DNA from: Streptomyces flaveus
GTDB taxonomy: Bacteria; Actinomycetota; Actinomycetes; Streptomycetales; Streptomycetaceae
Length of the DNA: 64,000 nt
Direction: 5' to 3'
Assembly (NCBI RefSeq): GCF_014647675.1
Contig: NZ_BMPQ01000004.1
Location: 346,356 to 410,355, forward strand
Of the stretch, positions 1 to 9,223 are shown piece by piece. Below the pieces are notes generated by a model. The model was not told where the DNA came from, did no database searches, and saw nothing but the letters and a program-made list of their open reading frames with translations. Numbering within the stretch: the first letter of the stretch is position 1; the number at the start of each line of letters is the position of its first letter. The position numbers and the translations under genes are program-made.

Positions 1-1
1 C

Positions 2-556
2 GCCATGATCGGCGGGGACGAGGAGTTCTACGTCAGCTACTTCCAGGAGCCCGGCCGGGCGGAGGCGGAGATCGAGCCGGACGTACGGGGCTGGCTGGCG
101 GGCTTCTACGCCACGCTGTCGGCCGACACGATGCCCACGTCAGGGGACGGCAGCGTCTTCTTCGTCCCCGAAGGCGGACAGCTGTCCGACCGATTCGTGA
201 AGGCCCGGCCGTCCTGGCTCACCGACGCGGAACTCGACTACTACGCGGGCGAGTTCGAGCGCACCGGACTCACTGGAGCGCTCAACCGCTACCGCAATGT
301 CGACCGGGACTGGGAGGACCTCGCCGAGTGGGACGGAGCCCCGATCACCCAACCGTCCTTCTTCCTCGCAGGCGAAAAGGACGCCTCCCTCGCCTGGCTG
401 GGCGATGCGGTCAAGGCCTTCCCGACGACCCTCCCCGGCCTGGTCTCCTCCCATGTCCTCGAGGACTGCGGCCACTGGGTGCAGCAGGAACGTCCCGAGG
501 AAGTGGGCCGGCTCCTGGTCGCATGGCTGGGTTCACTCCGCCTCACCGTTCGGTGA
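2..556 (+). CDS. epoxide hydrolase-like alpha/beta hydrolase, 3' part
   Basis: This is the C-terminal part of an alpha/beta hydrolase; the frame is open to the window edge, so the start lies upstream. What remains covers a lid-like region and the last part of the catalytic core. The segment FLAGEKDAS carries the likely acid of the triad and DCGHWVQQERP carries the catalytic His followed by the family's usual tail. This spacing and the long lid fit the epoxide hydrolase subfamily, but the nucleophile elbow is outside the window, so the substrate cannot be judged. It converges with the DUF2071 gene, with only three bases between the stops. Confidence 0.75.
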   Translation, partial: AMIGGDEEFYVSYFQEPGRAEAEIEPDVRGWLAGFYATLSADTMPTSGDGSVFFVPEGGQLSDRFVKARPSWLTDAELDYYAGEFERTGLTGALNRYRNVDRDWEDLAEWDGAPITQPSFFLAGEKDASLAWLGDAVKAFPTTLPGLVSSHVLEDCGHWVQQERPEEVGRLLVAWLGSLRLTVR

Positions 557-559
557 TCA

Positions 560-1312
560 TTACGGAGTCGGGATGCCCGCCGGGCGGGACGGGCGGCCGA
601 GGAGGACCGGGACGCCGGGGGAGTACAGGACGCTGACCGGGGCGTCGCTCGGGGCGGGCAGGCCGGCCGCCGTGATGAGGTTCTCCTCGCAGGTGAGCAG
701 TTCGGCGCGGTGAAGGGGCCAGCGCGGGTGGTCGTTCGGGAGGTACGACGCCGAGCCGAAGAAGGCGTTGTGCATGCCCCAGCGGGCGGTGAGGAAGTGC
801 TCCAACTCGGTTGGTTCCTCGATGCGTTCACCGGTCCGTACGGCGATGCGGCCGTACACGCCGCGCGGGCCGGGCCAGCGGCGGGAACTAGTGTACGTGA
901 CGGTGTCGCCGGCGGCGCGGACGGTCATCCGGGACCACAGATACGGCAGCCGGAAGCCGACGCGGCCCATCACCACCGGGATCAGCCGTGAGGCGTCCAT
1001 CGAGCGGAAGACGACACCGCGGCGCCCGTGCGCGTCCACCGAGTACAGGCGCACGTTCGTCTCCGGGAAGGTCCCGAGATACGGCACCCCGGGCAGACGC
1101 AGCCAGCCGACCCGGTGCATCCGGAAGGCGACGAGCCCGACGTACGTCACGCCGTCATGCGTGTCGGGAACGGTTCCCCTCGGCAACAGGCCCGCCACGA
1201 GGGCCGGTTCGACGGCCCAGTGGACGAAGGCGAGATCGAGCCACTGCTGGGTGAGGAGGGGAGTGCGTATCGGGGTGGGGGCGTCGGGGGTGACGGGGCT
1301 CGGCTGCGGCAC
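560..1312 (-). CDS. DUF2071 (YqjF-like) protein
   Basis: A 250-residue protein matching the DUF2071/YqjF family in length and motif layout: QQWLDLAFVHW near the start, the YVGLVAFRM and PETNVRLYSVD segments in the middle, and a C-terminal FLTARWG stretch. Function is unknown in the family; the fold resembles acetoacetate decarboxylase. It starts at a GTG with no clear ribosome site. It has no signal peptide or membrane segment, so it is probably cytosolic. Nothing in the neighbours indicates a pathway. Confidence 0.75.
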   Translation of the reverse strand: MPQPSPVTPDAPTPIRTPLLTQQWLDLAFVHWAVEPALVAGLLPRGTVPDTHDGVTYVGLVAFRMHRVGWLRLPGVPYLGTFPETNVRLYSVDAHGRRGVVFRSMDASRLIPVVMGRVGFRLPYLWSRMTVRAAGDTVTYTSSRRWPGPRGVYGRIAVRTGERIEEPTELEHFLTARWGMHNAFFGSASYLPNDHPRWPLHRAELLTCEENLITAAGLPAPSDAPVSVLYSPGVPVLLGRPSRPAGIPTP

Positions 1313-1410
1313 GAGGCCAGGATGGCAGAGGGGGCGGTGGCGGCGGGCGGCGATGTGGGCATGACTGTTTGGCGCCCATCTCAGTGCCCGCTGTGCTTCG
1401 TCTCTTCGTC

Positions 1411-2151
1411 TCAGTGCTCATCCGTGGAGCGCCGCTGTGCGACGGCCATGCGCCAGCCGATGACCATGAGCACACCGCCGCTGCCCAGTGCGGCAGCGCC
1501 CAGGATGGCTTCCCGGTTGTCGGCGGCCGACTGACCGCTGGCATTCGCGTCGGCGGCAGAGTGGGTGCCGGAATTCGCGTGCATGGCCGCGGGAGCAGAC
1601 GCCGACTCCGACTCCGACTCCGGCTCCGTACGGCAGGTGTCTGCGCGCATCATTCGCAGATGCCTGGCCACCACTGGCCGGGCGGCCCGCGCCGCGGCCC
1701 TGACCTCGGGGTTCGAGCCCGAGTCCAGCTGCCGGTCGATGAGCGCCAGGGCCGTCTTGTGCGCAGCCCGCCGGGAGTCGAGCCAGGCCTCGTCGTACTC
1801 GGTGGTGCCGGCCCTGGCCTTGACTGCGGCGAGTTCCTGCCGCTGGGTGGCGGTGAGCATGCCGGACAGGGGGACGCCCAGCTTGTCGGCCAGGGCCTTG
1901 CCGTGCTCGTCCAGCCGGGCGTGGTCGGTCGCCAGGGTCGCGCCCGCCTGCTTCACGCAGTCGGTGGCGGCGTGGCGCCGGGCGTCCCAGCCGGCGGCGA
2001 TCTCTGCGAGGTTGCCCTGGTGCGCCGCGCGCAGGAAGTAACGATCGGGCCTGGGGAGTTCGGGCCGTTCGTCGGCGATCGCGGGCGCGGCGGACGTCCC
2101 GGACAGGGCGAGGAAGGTGAGGGCCACGGGAGCCCAGCGCTTCACATGCAT
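1411..2151 (-). CDS. secreted/membrane DUF4142 protein
   Basis: A 246-residue exported protein. Residues 1-26 form a signal peptide (MHVKRW then a hydrophobic core ending near APAIADE). The central 130 residues are a helical DUF4142 domain (FLRAAHQGNLAEIAAG, ATDHARLDEHGKALA), the ferritin-like four-helix family. The C-terminus has a Ser/Glu-rich spacer, then a membrane segment (ILGAAALGSGGVLMVIGW) with a short charged tail, so the domain would be tethered outside the membrane. Function in the family is unknown. It is divergent from the reductase-like gene; an inverted repeat lies in the shared control region. Confidence 0.8.
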   Translation of the reverse strand: MHVKRWAPVALTFLALSGTSAAPAIADERPELPRPDRYFLRAAHQGNLAEIAAGWDARRHAATDCVKQAGATLATDHARLDEHGKALADKLGVPLSGMLTATQRQELAAVKARAGTTEYDEAWLDSRRAAHKTALALIDRQLDSGSNPEVRAAARAARPVVARHLRMMRADTCRTEPESESESASAPAAMHANSGTHSAADANASGQSAADNREAILGAAALGSGGVLMVIGWRMAVAQRRSTDEH

Positions 2152-2221
2152 GGTGCATCCGTTCGTCTCGTCTGTATGAGGTTGTGCGGTGCGCCCACAA
2201 AGGGCTGATGCTGACCATTCA

Positions 2222-2253
2222 CACCCAAGGTGACTGTTTCGTCACTTTGGGTG
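2222..2253. repeat. 13-bp inverted repeat between divergent genes
   Basis: CACCCAAGGTGAC and GTCACTTTGGGTG flank a six-base spacer. One position pairs G with T, all others match. It lies between the divergent DUF4142 and reductase-like genes, about 120 bp before the reductase ATG, so it is placed as an operator rather than as a terminator. No bound regulator can be named. Confidence 0.5.
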
Positions 2254-2371
2254 GCGCAAACGGGCGTGAGGTCTTCTCGGCGGTCGTTTCGTCAGCGCTT
2301 ATCCGGAAACTCCGTCTGGAGATCGCGGGAGATTCCAGCGACCGCCCGCAGACACCGGCAGGGGAAACACC

Positions 2372-3001
2372 ATGCGCATCGGGATCATCGGAGCCGGTCG
2401 CGTCGGCTCCACACTCGCCAGGAGGCTGGCCGGCATCGGCCACGAGGTGACCATCGCCAACTCGCGCGGCCCCGAGACACTGAAGGACCTGGTCTCGCAG
2501 ATCAACGGCCCGATCAGGGCCGTCACGGCTCAGGAGGCCGCCCGGTTCGGGCAACTGGTCGTCGTCGCGATCCCCTACGGGCGGATCAACGAGCTGCCGA
2601 TCGCGGAGCTGCGCGACAAGGTCGTGGTCGACGCCTGCAACTACTTCCCGGAACGGGACGGCCACGACCCCGATCTGGACGAGGACAGGACCACCTCCAG
2701 CGAGAAGCTACGGGCCCTCACAGGCGCCGACCTCGTCAAGGCGTTCAACGCCATCCACTGGCAGAACCTGCGCGACCGCGGCCGCCCCAAGGGCGACCCC
2801 GCACGGCTCGCCATCCCCCTGTCCGGCGACGACGAAGAGGCCAAGGCGGTGGTCGCGGGCCTGATCCGCGGCCTCGGCTTCGACCCGGTGGACGCCGGCT
2901 ACCTGGGCCGGGGCGGCCGCAGGCACCAGCCCGACACCACCGCCTTCACCGCCGAACTGTCCGCCGCGGAACTGGACGCGTTGGTGCACGCCGCCGTCTG
3001 A
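2372..3001 (+). CDS. NADPH-dependent F420 reductase-like protein
   Basis: A 209-residue Rossmann protein. The N-terminus MRIGIIGAGRVGSTLARRL is the dinucleotide-binding loop (GxGxxG), and the IANSRGPETL segment after strand two supplies the phosphate-binding Ser/Arg typical of NADP(H)-preferring enzymes of the F420H2:NADP+ oxidoreductase (Npd/Fno) superfamily. The motif KAFNAIHW is also characteristic of that group. Whether it uses F420 cannot be told from sequence alone; many relatives are of unknown substrate. Start: ATG preceded by GGGGAAA. It is followed by a Streptomyces-type repeat carrying strong hairpins. Confidence 0.75.
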   Translation: MRIGIIGAGRVGSTLARRLAGIGHEVTIANSRGPETLKDLVSQINGPIRAVTAQEAARFGQLVVVAIPYGRINELPIAELRDKVVVDACNYFPERDGHDPDLDEDRTTSSEKLRALTGADLVKAFNAIHWQNLRDRGRPKGDPARLAIPLSGDDEEAKAVVAGLIRGLGFDPVDAGYLGRGGRRHQPDTTAFTAELSAAELDALVHAAV

Positions 3002-3015
3002 CGGCGGTGCGGCTG

Positions 3016-3150
3016 GTGTGGGAGTGCCCCGCCCCTTCCCGAAACGGGGGCTGTGCCCCAGGCCCCCACAAGGGGGCGACACGTTGTGTCGCGGCTGTGG
3101 GTTCGTTGTGGCTGGTCGCTCCCTCACTCTCGGCTCCGCTCGTCCAGCAC
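3016..3150 (-). repeat. GC-rich dispersed intergenic repeat, copy 1
   Basis: Non-coding block with several stem-loops: GCCCCC-acaa-GGGGGC at 3062-3077 and CGACAC-gtt-GTGTCG at 3077-3091. Its core at 3093-3132, read on the minus strand, matches a second copy on the plus strand at 43269-43307 (shared CGAGAGTG, GGGAGCG, CCAGCC and ACCCxCAGC blocks). This is the kind of repeat found between many Streptomyces genes. The hairpins could end transcription of the upstream reductase-like gene. Confidence 0.65.
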
Positions 3151-3284
3151 GATGCCTGGCTGCCCGCGTCGGACCGCACCTCGCCGTCGACTCGCTCGCG
3201 TAACGCGGCCTCCAGCGCGGCCGGGTCGATCCGCGGCGCAGGTGCCCTGCTGATGACGGGATCAGGCAGGCGCTGCACGCCCAT
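3150..3284 (-). pseudogene. relic: N-terminus of an FAD-linked oxidase
   Basis: On the minus strand an AGGAGGAG ribosome site seven bases before an ATG at 3284 begins a frame reading MGVQRLPDPVISRAP, then ALEAALRERVDGEVRSDAGS. This is the usual N-terminus of large FAD_binding_4 oxidases, with the DGEVRxDAGSRxxY stretch just before the FAD domain. After about 45 residues the similarity stops and the sequence runs straight into the dispersed repeat. The body of the gene is missing. The intact ribosome site and start argue for a recent truncation. Confidence 0.6.
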
Positions 3285-3478
3285 GAATTCTCCTCCTGGC
3301 ATCGGCTGCCGGATCGCCGGCCATGTCGTACGTACGGGGTACGGGCCCGCCGAGTACCCAGCAGCCGCCCGCGCATGGCGCAAAGCCCGAACGGGTACAC
3401 GCAGGACGCGCACGTGACCCGGTTCCGCGCCCGCTGTCCCGATGGCCGGCAGACCGCACCACCGCTCAGGGAGCCACC

Positions 3479-4597
3479 GTGAAGCTCTCGTTCCTGGACC
3501 CGCTCTACTCCCGGCCCGGCCCGTGGGCCGGCGTCCACCTCGACACCTCCCGGGACATCGACGAACCCGACAAGGCGATCGATCTGCGCTGGCGCCACCT
3601 GCGGGACACACTGCGCGACCAGGGGACGGACGCGGCCACCGTCTCCGTCCTGGACGCGGCGGTGGGCACCGGCCGTGATCTGCCCGGCCGGCACGGGCAG
3701 GCCCTGTTCGCCGCGCACGGGCAACTCGTCCTGGTGGCGGACCTGCCCGACCCGCCCGTACGCGACACCGCCCGCTTCGACGACCTGCCCGACACCCTGC
3801 CGCTGGCGGTGCAGCGCGCACCGGACATCCCGTACGTGGCCGTCGTCCTCACCCGAGGCGTCTCGGAGGAGAAGGGCGAGTACGTCTCGGTCGTCGCCGA
3901 GAGCGGACGGTGGCCCGTCAGCCGGGTCGCGCCGGGGCCACGGCTCAGCCGCCTGGTGCCGGTCGAGGAGTGGCCGCGTACGGCGCCCCGTATCGCTCAG
4001 GAACTGGACGAACTCGCCGGGCGGCACCAAGCCGGGCTCGTCGTGCTCCGCCGGGACGAGGGCGACCCCTGGCTGTCGGGCGTCCTGGTCAACCGCATGC
4101 CCATCCACCTACAGAACCGCGTGACCGTCGTCGAGAGCGGGCCCGGCACGGCGGCCGACACCGCCCCCGGCCGACCCCTGCTGGAGACGGAAGTGGCCCG
4201 CACGCTGGACGGCCGGCTGAGCGCACCGGACCGCCTCCAGCTGGACACCTTCCTCGCCCAGCGCGCCAGGCATCGCCAGAAGTCCGAGGGCGTCACCGCC
4301 GCGGTCAACGCTCTGCAACGCGGCAGGGCCCGAGCCCTCCTGCTCACCCGTTCCCCACGCCTCCCCGAGCGGCTGTGGATGGGCGCGGAGCCGTCCCAAC
4401 TTGCCCTGTCCGCAGAGGAGTTGGAGGCATTCGGGGTGAAGTCCGTACGCGACCAGCCGGCCGACGCCGCCTTGCTGTACGCCACCGCCCGCACCGGATC
4501 CGAGCTGATCGTGGTGGACCCGGACCGGGTCCCGCTGACCGACGGAGTGGGCGTGCTGTTGCGTTATCGCGAGCCGGGGGACATGGCCGCGGATTGA
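3479..4597 (+). CDS. baeRF2-domain protein (release-factor-like)
   Basis: A 372-residue cytosolic protein beginning at a GTG with a GGGAG ribosome site six bases upstream; the open frame extends further upstream but without family-like sequence. The start VKLSFLDPLY followed by GPWAGVHLDTSRD is typical of the bacterial archaeo-eukaryotic release factor family 2 (baeRF2/Rv2629-like), which shares a fold with eRF1/Vms1. The N-terminal half is the eRF1 domain-1-like part, the C-terminal half has the L7Ae-like tail (DAALLYATARTGSELIVV). The family is linked to ribosome stalling and hibernation in mycobacteria; activity here is inferred from family only. Confidence 0.75.
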   Translation: MKLSFLDPLYSRPGPWAGVHLDTSRDIDEPDKAIDLRWRHLRDTLRDQGTDAATVSVLDAAVGTGRDLPGRHGQALFAAHGQLVLVADLPDPPVRDTARFDDLPDTLPLAVQRAPDIPYVAVVLTRGVSEEKGEYVSVVAESGRWPVSRVAPGPRLSRLVPVEEWPRTAPRIAQELDELAGRHQAGLVVLRRDEGDPWLSGVLVNRMPIHLQNRVTVVESGPGTAADTAPGRPLLETEVARTLDGRLSAPDRLQLDTFLAQRARHRQKSEGVTAAVNALQRGRARALLLTRSPRLPERLWMGAEPSQLALSAEELEAFGVKSVRDQPADAALLYATARTGSELIVVDPDRVPLTDGVGVLLRYREPGDMAAD

Positions 4598-4722
4598 CAT
4601 GCTCTTTGGTTGTACGGGCCTGATGTTCGCCGGGGCCACCAGGGGTACGTGATGGGGAGAAACTGGTTAAGAAACAGATAAATCGAACGGCGAACCGTGG
4701 GCCCTCCAGCCCGAGGAAGAAG

Positions 4723-5412
4723 ATGATCCCGATGATCTCCCAGTTGGTTGCCGTGCCGGCCGACGAGGTCACGCTGGTCGGCGATCTCGTACTCCCCACG
4801 CAGGCCAGGGCGGTGGTGCTGTTCGCGCACGGCAGCGGCAGCTCCCGGCACAGCCCGCGCAACCGGATGGTGGCCGCAGAGTTGCGTACGGCCGGACTCG
4901 GCACCCTGCTCATGGATCTGCTCAGCGAACGGGAGGACATCCGGGACGCCCTGACGGCCGAGCACCGTTTCGACATCCCGCTGCTGGGGCGACGCCTGGT
5001 GGCCGCGATCGACTGGCTGGACGGACAGCCCGAGGCGAGGGGGCTCCCCGTCGCCCTGTTCGGCGCCAGTACGGGCGCGGCGGCAGCCCTGGTGGCCGCC
5101 GCCGAGCGGCCGGAGCGCGTACTGACCGTCGTGTCGAGGGGCGGACGGCCCGATCTGGCGGGCGACGCCCTGGCCCGCGTACGAGCATCCGTGCTGCTCA
5201 TCGTCGGCGGCCGGGACCGCGAGGTGCTGCGGCTCAACGAGGAGGCGGCCGACATGCTGCGGGCGCCGCATTCCCTGCACGTGGTGCCGGGAGCCACCCA
5301 CCTCTTCGAGGAGCCGGGCGCGCTGGAACAGGTCGCGCAGACCGCCAAGGAGTGGTGCGTCGAGCGGGTGCGGGCCGTACGGTCCGCACGAGAGGCCGAC
5401 GAGCGGCGGTGA
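4723..5412 (+). CDS. alpha/beta hydrolase (dienelactone hydrolase-like)
   Basis: A 229-residue cytosolic alpha/beta hydrolase. FAHGSGSSRHSPRN (about residues 34-47) forms the oxyanion loop, LFGASTGAAAAL holds the nucleophile Ser116 in a GxSxG elbow, VGGRDREV gives Asp165 and PGATHLFEEPG gives His193, so the triad is complete. This compact form lacking a lid is common next to phosphoribosyltransferases in actinobacteria and its substrate is unknown. It is preceded by an AT-richer stretch (4660-4690) and followed after 36 bases by the methyltransferase gene on the same strand. Confidence 0.8.
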   Translation: MIPMISQLVAVPADEVTLVGDLVLPTQARAVVLFAHGSGSSRHSPRNRMVAAELRTAGLGTLLMDLLSEREDIRDALTAEHRFDIPLLGRRLVAAIDWLDGQPEARGLPVALFGASTGAAAALVAAAERPERVLTVVSRGGRPDLAGDALARVRASVLLIVGGRDREVLRLNEEAADMLRAPHSLHVVPGATHLFEEPGALEQVAQTAKEWCVERVRAVRSAREADERR

Positions 5413-5448
5413 CGGTTTTCGCGGGCTGGGCCGAGGTACCCGTGCCCC

Positions 5449-6111
5449 ATGTTTCTGCTGCGACCTCCCGGCGTCTACGCGCCGCAGGGCGACACCTGGC
5501 TGCTGGCCAGGGCCCTGCGGCTGGCGGCGATGCGGCCCGGTGCCAGGGTGCTGGACATCGGCACCGGTACCGGCGCGCTGGCCCTGGCCGCGGCACGGTC
5601 GGGCGCGGGCCCGGTGACGGCGGTTGACCTCTCGCCGTGGGCGGTGCTGGCGGCCCGGCTCAACGCGACGGTCCGGCGGGTGCCGATGCGCGTGGTCAGG
5701 GGCGACCTGACGCGACCCGTCACGGGCGAGACGTTCGACGTCATCCTGGCCAACCCGCCGTACGTGCCCGCGCCCGGGCACCCGACGTCGCGCGGGGGAG
5801 CGGCCCTGGCCTGGGACGCCGGGCCCGACGGCAGGGCGCTGGTGGACCGACTCTGCACCGCCGCCCCGCCGTGCCTCGCACCCGGCGGGATGCTGCTGAT
5901 GGTGCACTCGGCCCTGTGCGGCGTCGAAGAGACGCTCGCCCGCCTGCGGGACACCGGGCTCAAGGCCGCGGTCGTCGACCGCGCCACGGTTCCCTTCGGC
6001 CCCGTGCTGCGCTCCCGCACGTCCGAACTCCGCTCCCGCGGGCTGATCGGCTCCGGACAGGACACGGAGGAGCTGGTGGTGATCCGTGCCGACCAACCAC
6101 GCCGACTCTGA
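5449..6111 (+). CDS. HemK2/MTQ2-like protein methyltransferase
   Basis: A 220-residue class I SAM methyltransferase. The SAM loop is VLDIGTGTGALAL (residues 34-46), followed by the acidic AVDLSPWAV, and the catalytic NPPY motif is at 102-105. NPPY in a short protein without the N-terminal helical domain of PrmC places it in the HemK2/MTQ2 group, whose eukaryotic members methylate Gln in release factor eRF1; in bacteria the target is unknown. The stop overlaps the start of the CDGSH gene, so the two are translationally coupled. Confidence 0.8.
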   Translation: MFLLRPPGVYAPQGDTWLLARALRLAAMRPGARVLDIGTGTGALALAAARSGAGPVTAVDLSPWAVLAARLNATVRRVPMRVVRGDLTRPVTGETFDVILANPPYVPAPGHPTSRGGAALAWDAGPDGRALVDRLCTAAPPCLAPGGMLLMVHSALCGVEETLARLRDTGLKAAVVDRATVPFGPVLRSRTSELRSRGLIGSGQDTEELVVIRADQPRRL

Positions 6112-6301
6112 GCGTCAGCGACGCCCGCGACGCGTCGTCGTCGTACCGGACGGCCCGATCCTCATCGAGGGCCCGGTCGAGGTCGAACTGGACGACGGCC
6201 GTCGGGTCGTCTCCGACCGTTTCGTGGTGGCGCTCTGCGCCTGCCGACGCAGCGGCACGTACCCGTGGTGCGACACCAGCCACCGACGCCGTCGCCCTTG
6301 A
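6086..6301 (+). CDS. CDGSH-type iron-sulfur protein
   Basis: A 71-residue protein starting at a GTG that overlaps the methyltransferase stop by 26 bases. Residues 51-66 read CACRRSGTYPWCDTSH, giving C51, C53, C62 and H66, the 3Cys-1His ligand set of a [2Fe-2S] CDGSH cluster. The Gly of CDGSH is Thr here. A short basic tail follows. Such small soluble CDGSH proteins are electron-transfer or cluster-carrying proteins. The convergent neighbour is a diiron-type heme-oxygenase-like enzyme, a plausible redox partner. Confidence 0.85.
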   Translation: MPTNHADSERQRRPRRVVVVPDGPILIEGPVEVELDDGRRVVSDRFVVALCACRRSGTYPWCDTSHRRRRP

Positions 6302-6318
6302 TGGGGGCTCGAAAGGTG

Positions 6319-6335
6319 CGCCCTTGAAAGGGGCG
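6319..6335. terminator. small hairpin between convergent genes
   Basis: CGCCCTT and AAGGGGCG form a short stem with one bulged base and a two-base loop in the 35-bp gap between the convergent CDGSH and heme-oxygenase-like genes. It could serve both strands. There is no T-tract, as usual in this genome type. Confidence 0.35.
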
Positions 6336-6336
6336 G

Positions 6337-7368
6337 TCACCACCCGCGCTCGCACAGCGAGGTCCTGCCCTCGCGCCAGCAGTCCATCAAGCGTCGCTCC
6401 ATGCGGTCGTCGAGCAGTCCGGTCGCCTGGATACCGAAGACCACGTCCCTGAGTAGGGCCGGCTCGGCGTCGAGCAGGCCGCCGATGACATCGCGGCGCA
6501 GGACCTGTTCGTGCACGGCGTCGGCCTCGACGTGTTCGCTGTAGAAGAACCGGCAGGCCGGGCCCGCGCCCAGGCGGTCGATCGCGTCGACCATGCGGCG
6601 CGCGGTGGGGGCGGTGGTGATCTCCGCCGCCGCGAAGTGGCCGACCAGCGCGGCGCGTTGGGCGCGGTGCAGGCCCAGGTACGACATCAGGTTCACCGTG
6701 GCGAGCGTGACGGCCGGGGTGGCGTCCACGTAGCGCCCGTACGTCGGGTCGAGGCCGGCCTCGGCCATCAGGTCGGCGAACAGCCGGGCGTGCACTCGCT
6801 CGGCCCGGCCGCCGCCGAACTCGTCGTACTCCACCGCGACGAGGGCCGCCTTGGCGGGGCCTTCCAGGCGCGGGATGACCCAGGCCTGCGGATCGGCCTC
6901 CTTGAGCTGGTAAACGGAGCGATGGGCGAAGTATTCGCGCAGCTGCTCCCGGGTGCCGTCCCGCCTCAAGTGCTGGGAGACACCGCGCGGTTCCCGCGGC
7001 TCGGCGAGGAGGATGTCCAGCTCGCGATCGAGGTTGTCGCGGCTGTCGCCGCCGGCCACGTCCCCGCGCAGCGCCTCATGGAAGACGGACTCCATGGCGG
7101 CCCGCAGCCGCAGCAGCTCCGGATCCCACTCCCAGCCCGGGTCGACGCCGCCGAAGCCGCGGTAGTGCAGCTCGTAGCAGGCGTAGAGCGCGAGTTGGAG
7201 GTCTTCGCCGTACGGATCGGAATGCGCGACCTCGTGCAGCGGCAGCGGGCCACCCGGTGGCTGCCGCACGAGGGTGGACAGCACAGCGGAGGACAGTGGC
7301 CCGCGCGGCTCCGGGACGACGGGCTCACACCCACGCGCGCTGACCTGCGTCGCGACGCTGGAGTCCAT
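6337..7368 (-). CDS. iron-containing redox enzyme (heme-oxygenase-like)
   Basis: A 343-residue helical protein of the heme-oxygenase-like diiron oxidase/oxygenase (HDO) superfamily. Candidate iron ligands lie in the expected order: E180 and H193 in VEYDEFGGGRAERVHARLF, and E278/H279, E281 and H286 in SEHVEADAVHEQ. Relatives include SznF and other N-oxygenases, but also many uncharacterised proteins, so the substrate cannot be named. It converges with the CDGSH gene. In this order (MTQ2-like, CDGSH, HDO) the set looks like a unit that could share electrons and iron. Confidence 0.75.
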   Translation of the reverse strand: MDSSVATQVSARGCEPVVPEPRGPLSSAVLSTLVRQPPGGPLPLHEVAHSDPYGEDLQLALYACYELHYRGFGGVDPGWEWDPELLRLRAAMESVFHEALRGDVAGGDSRDNLDRELDILLAEPREPRGVSQHLRRDGTREQLREYFAHRSVYQLKEADPQAWVIPRLEGPAKAALVAVEYDEFGGGRAERVHARLFADLMAEAGLDPTYGRYVDATPAVTLATVNLMSYLGLHRAQRAALVGHFAAAEITTAPTARRMVDAIDRLGAGPACRFFYSEHVEADAVHEQVLRRDVIGGLLDAEPALLRDVVFGIQATGLLDDRMERRLMDCWREGRTSLCERGW

Positions 7369-7396
7369 GGGTCACCTCGGAATGGCCGGCGCATGA

Positions 7397-8398
<1,002 letters not shown>

Positions 8399-8470
8399 TC
8401 CCCGGGCCTAGTACGTACTGGTCAGGGCGCCGACCGAAACGGCGACGGCCGCTCATAGCACAGCCTCCGC

Positions 8471-9223
8471 TCATGCCACGGCGTCCGCGAGCATGAACGC
8501 GGCCACGGCCAGCAGCACCACCGCGAAGACACGCTGCAACAGCGGGCCGGAAACCTTGCCCGCCAGGCGCTTGCCGTCCCAGGCGCCCAGGACCGCCCCG
8601 GCGGTGAACGGCGCGATCACCGCCCAGTCCAGAGCCGATGCGGAGGCGCCGCGCAGGGTCAGGGAGGCCAGGGAGTTGGCCGTGATGACCAGCAGACTGG
8701 TCCCGACGGCGGCCTGCATCTCGAAGGCCAGCACGGTGACGAGCGCCGGAACGGCGAGGAAGCCCCCGCCGACCCCGAGCAGCCCGGTCAGCGCACCCAG
8801 ACCCGCCCCCGCCCCGGCCGCCCTGCCCGGCCGCACCCCTGCCACATTCCGTACGACCATGCCGTCGGTTGGCCGGAGCATCCGCAAGGCCGCGACGGCG
8901 GCGACGGTGCCGAAAGCGGCGGTCAGCAGCGGCTGCGGCAGGCGGGCCGCGGCTGCCCCCGCCGCCGCGGCCGGAAGGAGCCCGGCCGCCGCGAACAACG
9001 CGCCCGCCTTCCATCGGACATGACCGGCCCGAGCATGCGCGTACAGGGCGGTGGCGGAGGTGGCGGTGACGATGAGGAGCCCGGCGGTGGTGGCGGCAGC
9101 CGGGGAGAAGCCGAGCAGGTAGATCAACGCGGGCACCGCCAGGACGCTGCCACCCCCGCCGAGTGCACCGAGCGCCAGTCCGACCGCACCTCCGGCGACC
9201 AGAGCCAGGATCAGCGTGCTCAC
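8471..9223 (-). CDS. TauE/SafE (TSUP) family sulfite/anion exporter
   Basis: A 250-residue membrane protein with about seven or eight hydrophobic segments and the duplicated TSUP repeat: GALGGGGSVLAVPAL near residue 20 and GLLGVGGGFLAVPAL near residue 145. TSUP proteins export sulfite, taurine breakdown products or related anions. It starts at a GTG with no ribosome site of its own; the start overlaps the stop of a 36-codon frame as GTGA, which suggests coupling. It is the last gene of the operon headed by the persulfide dioxygenase, consistent with export of sulfite made from persulfide. Confidence 0.85.
   Translation of the reverse strand: MSTLILALVAGGAVGLALGALGGGGSVLAVPALIYLLGFSPAAATTAGLLIVTATSATALYAHARAGHVRWKAGALFAAAGLLPAAAAGAAAARLPQPLLTAAFGTVAAVAALRMLRPTDGMVVRNVAGVRPGRAAGAGAGLGALTGLLGVGGGFLAVPALVTVLAFEMQAAVGTSLLVITANSLASLTLRGASASALDWAVIAPFTAGAVLGAWDGKRLAGKVSGPLLQRVFAVVLLAVAAFMLADAVA

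Noticed and set aside
2708..4108. A 466-codon minus-strand frame over the reductase-like and baeRF2 genes.
   Set aside because: Shadow of real genes; only its short middle part (3150-3284) shows family-like sequence and was kept as a relic.
8411..8420. AGTACGTACT palindrome between the repressor and exporter genes.
   Set aside because: Ten bases in a convergent gap, unlike the ATACCC-N4-GGGTAT operators; likely chance.
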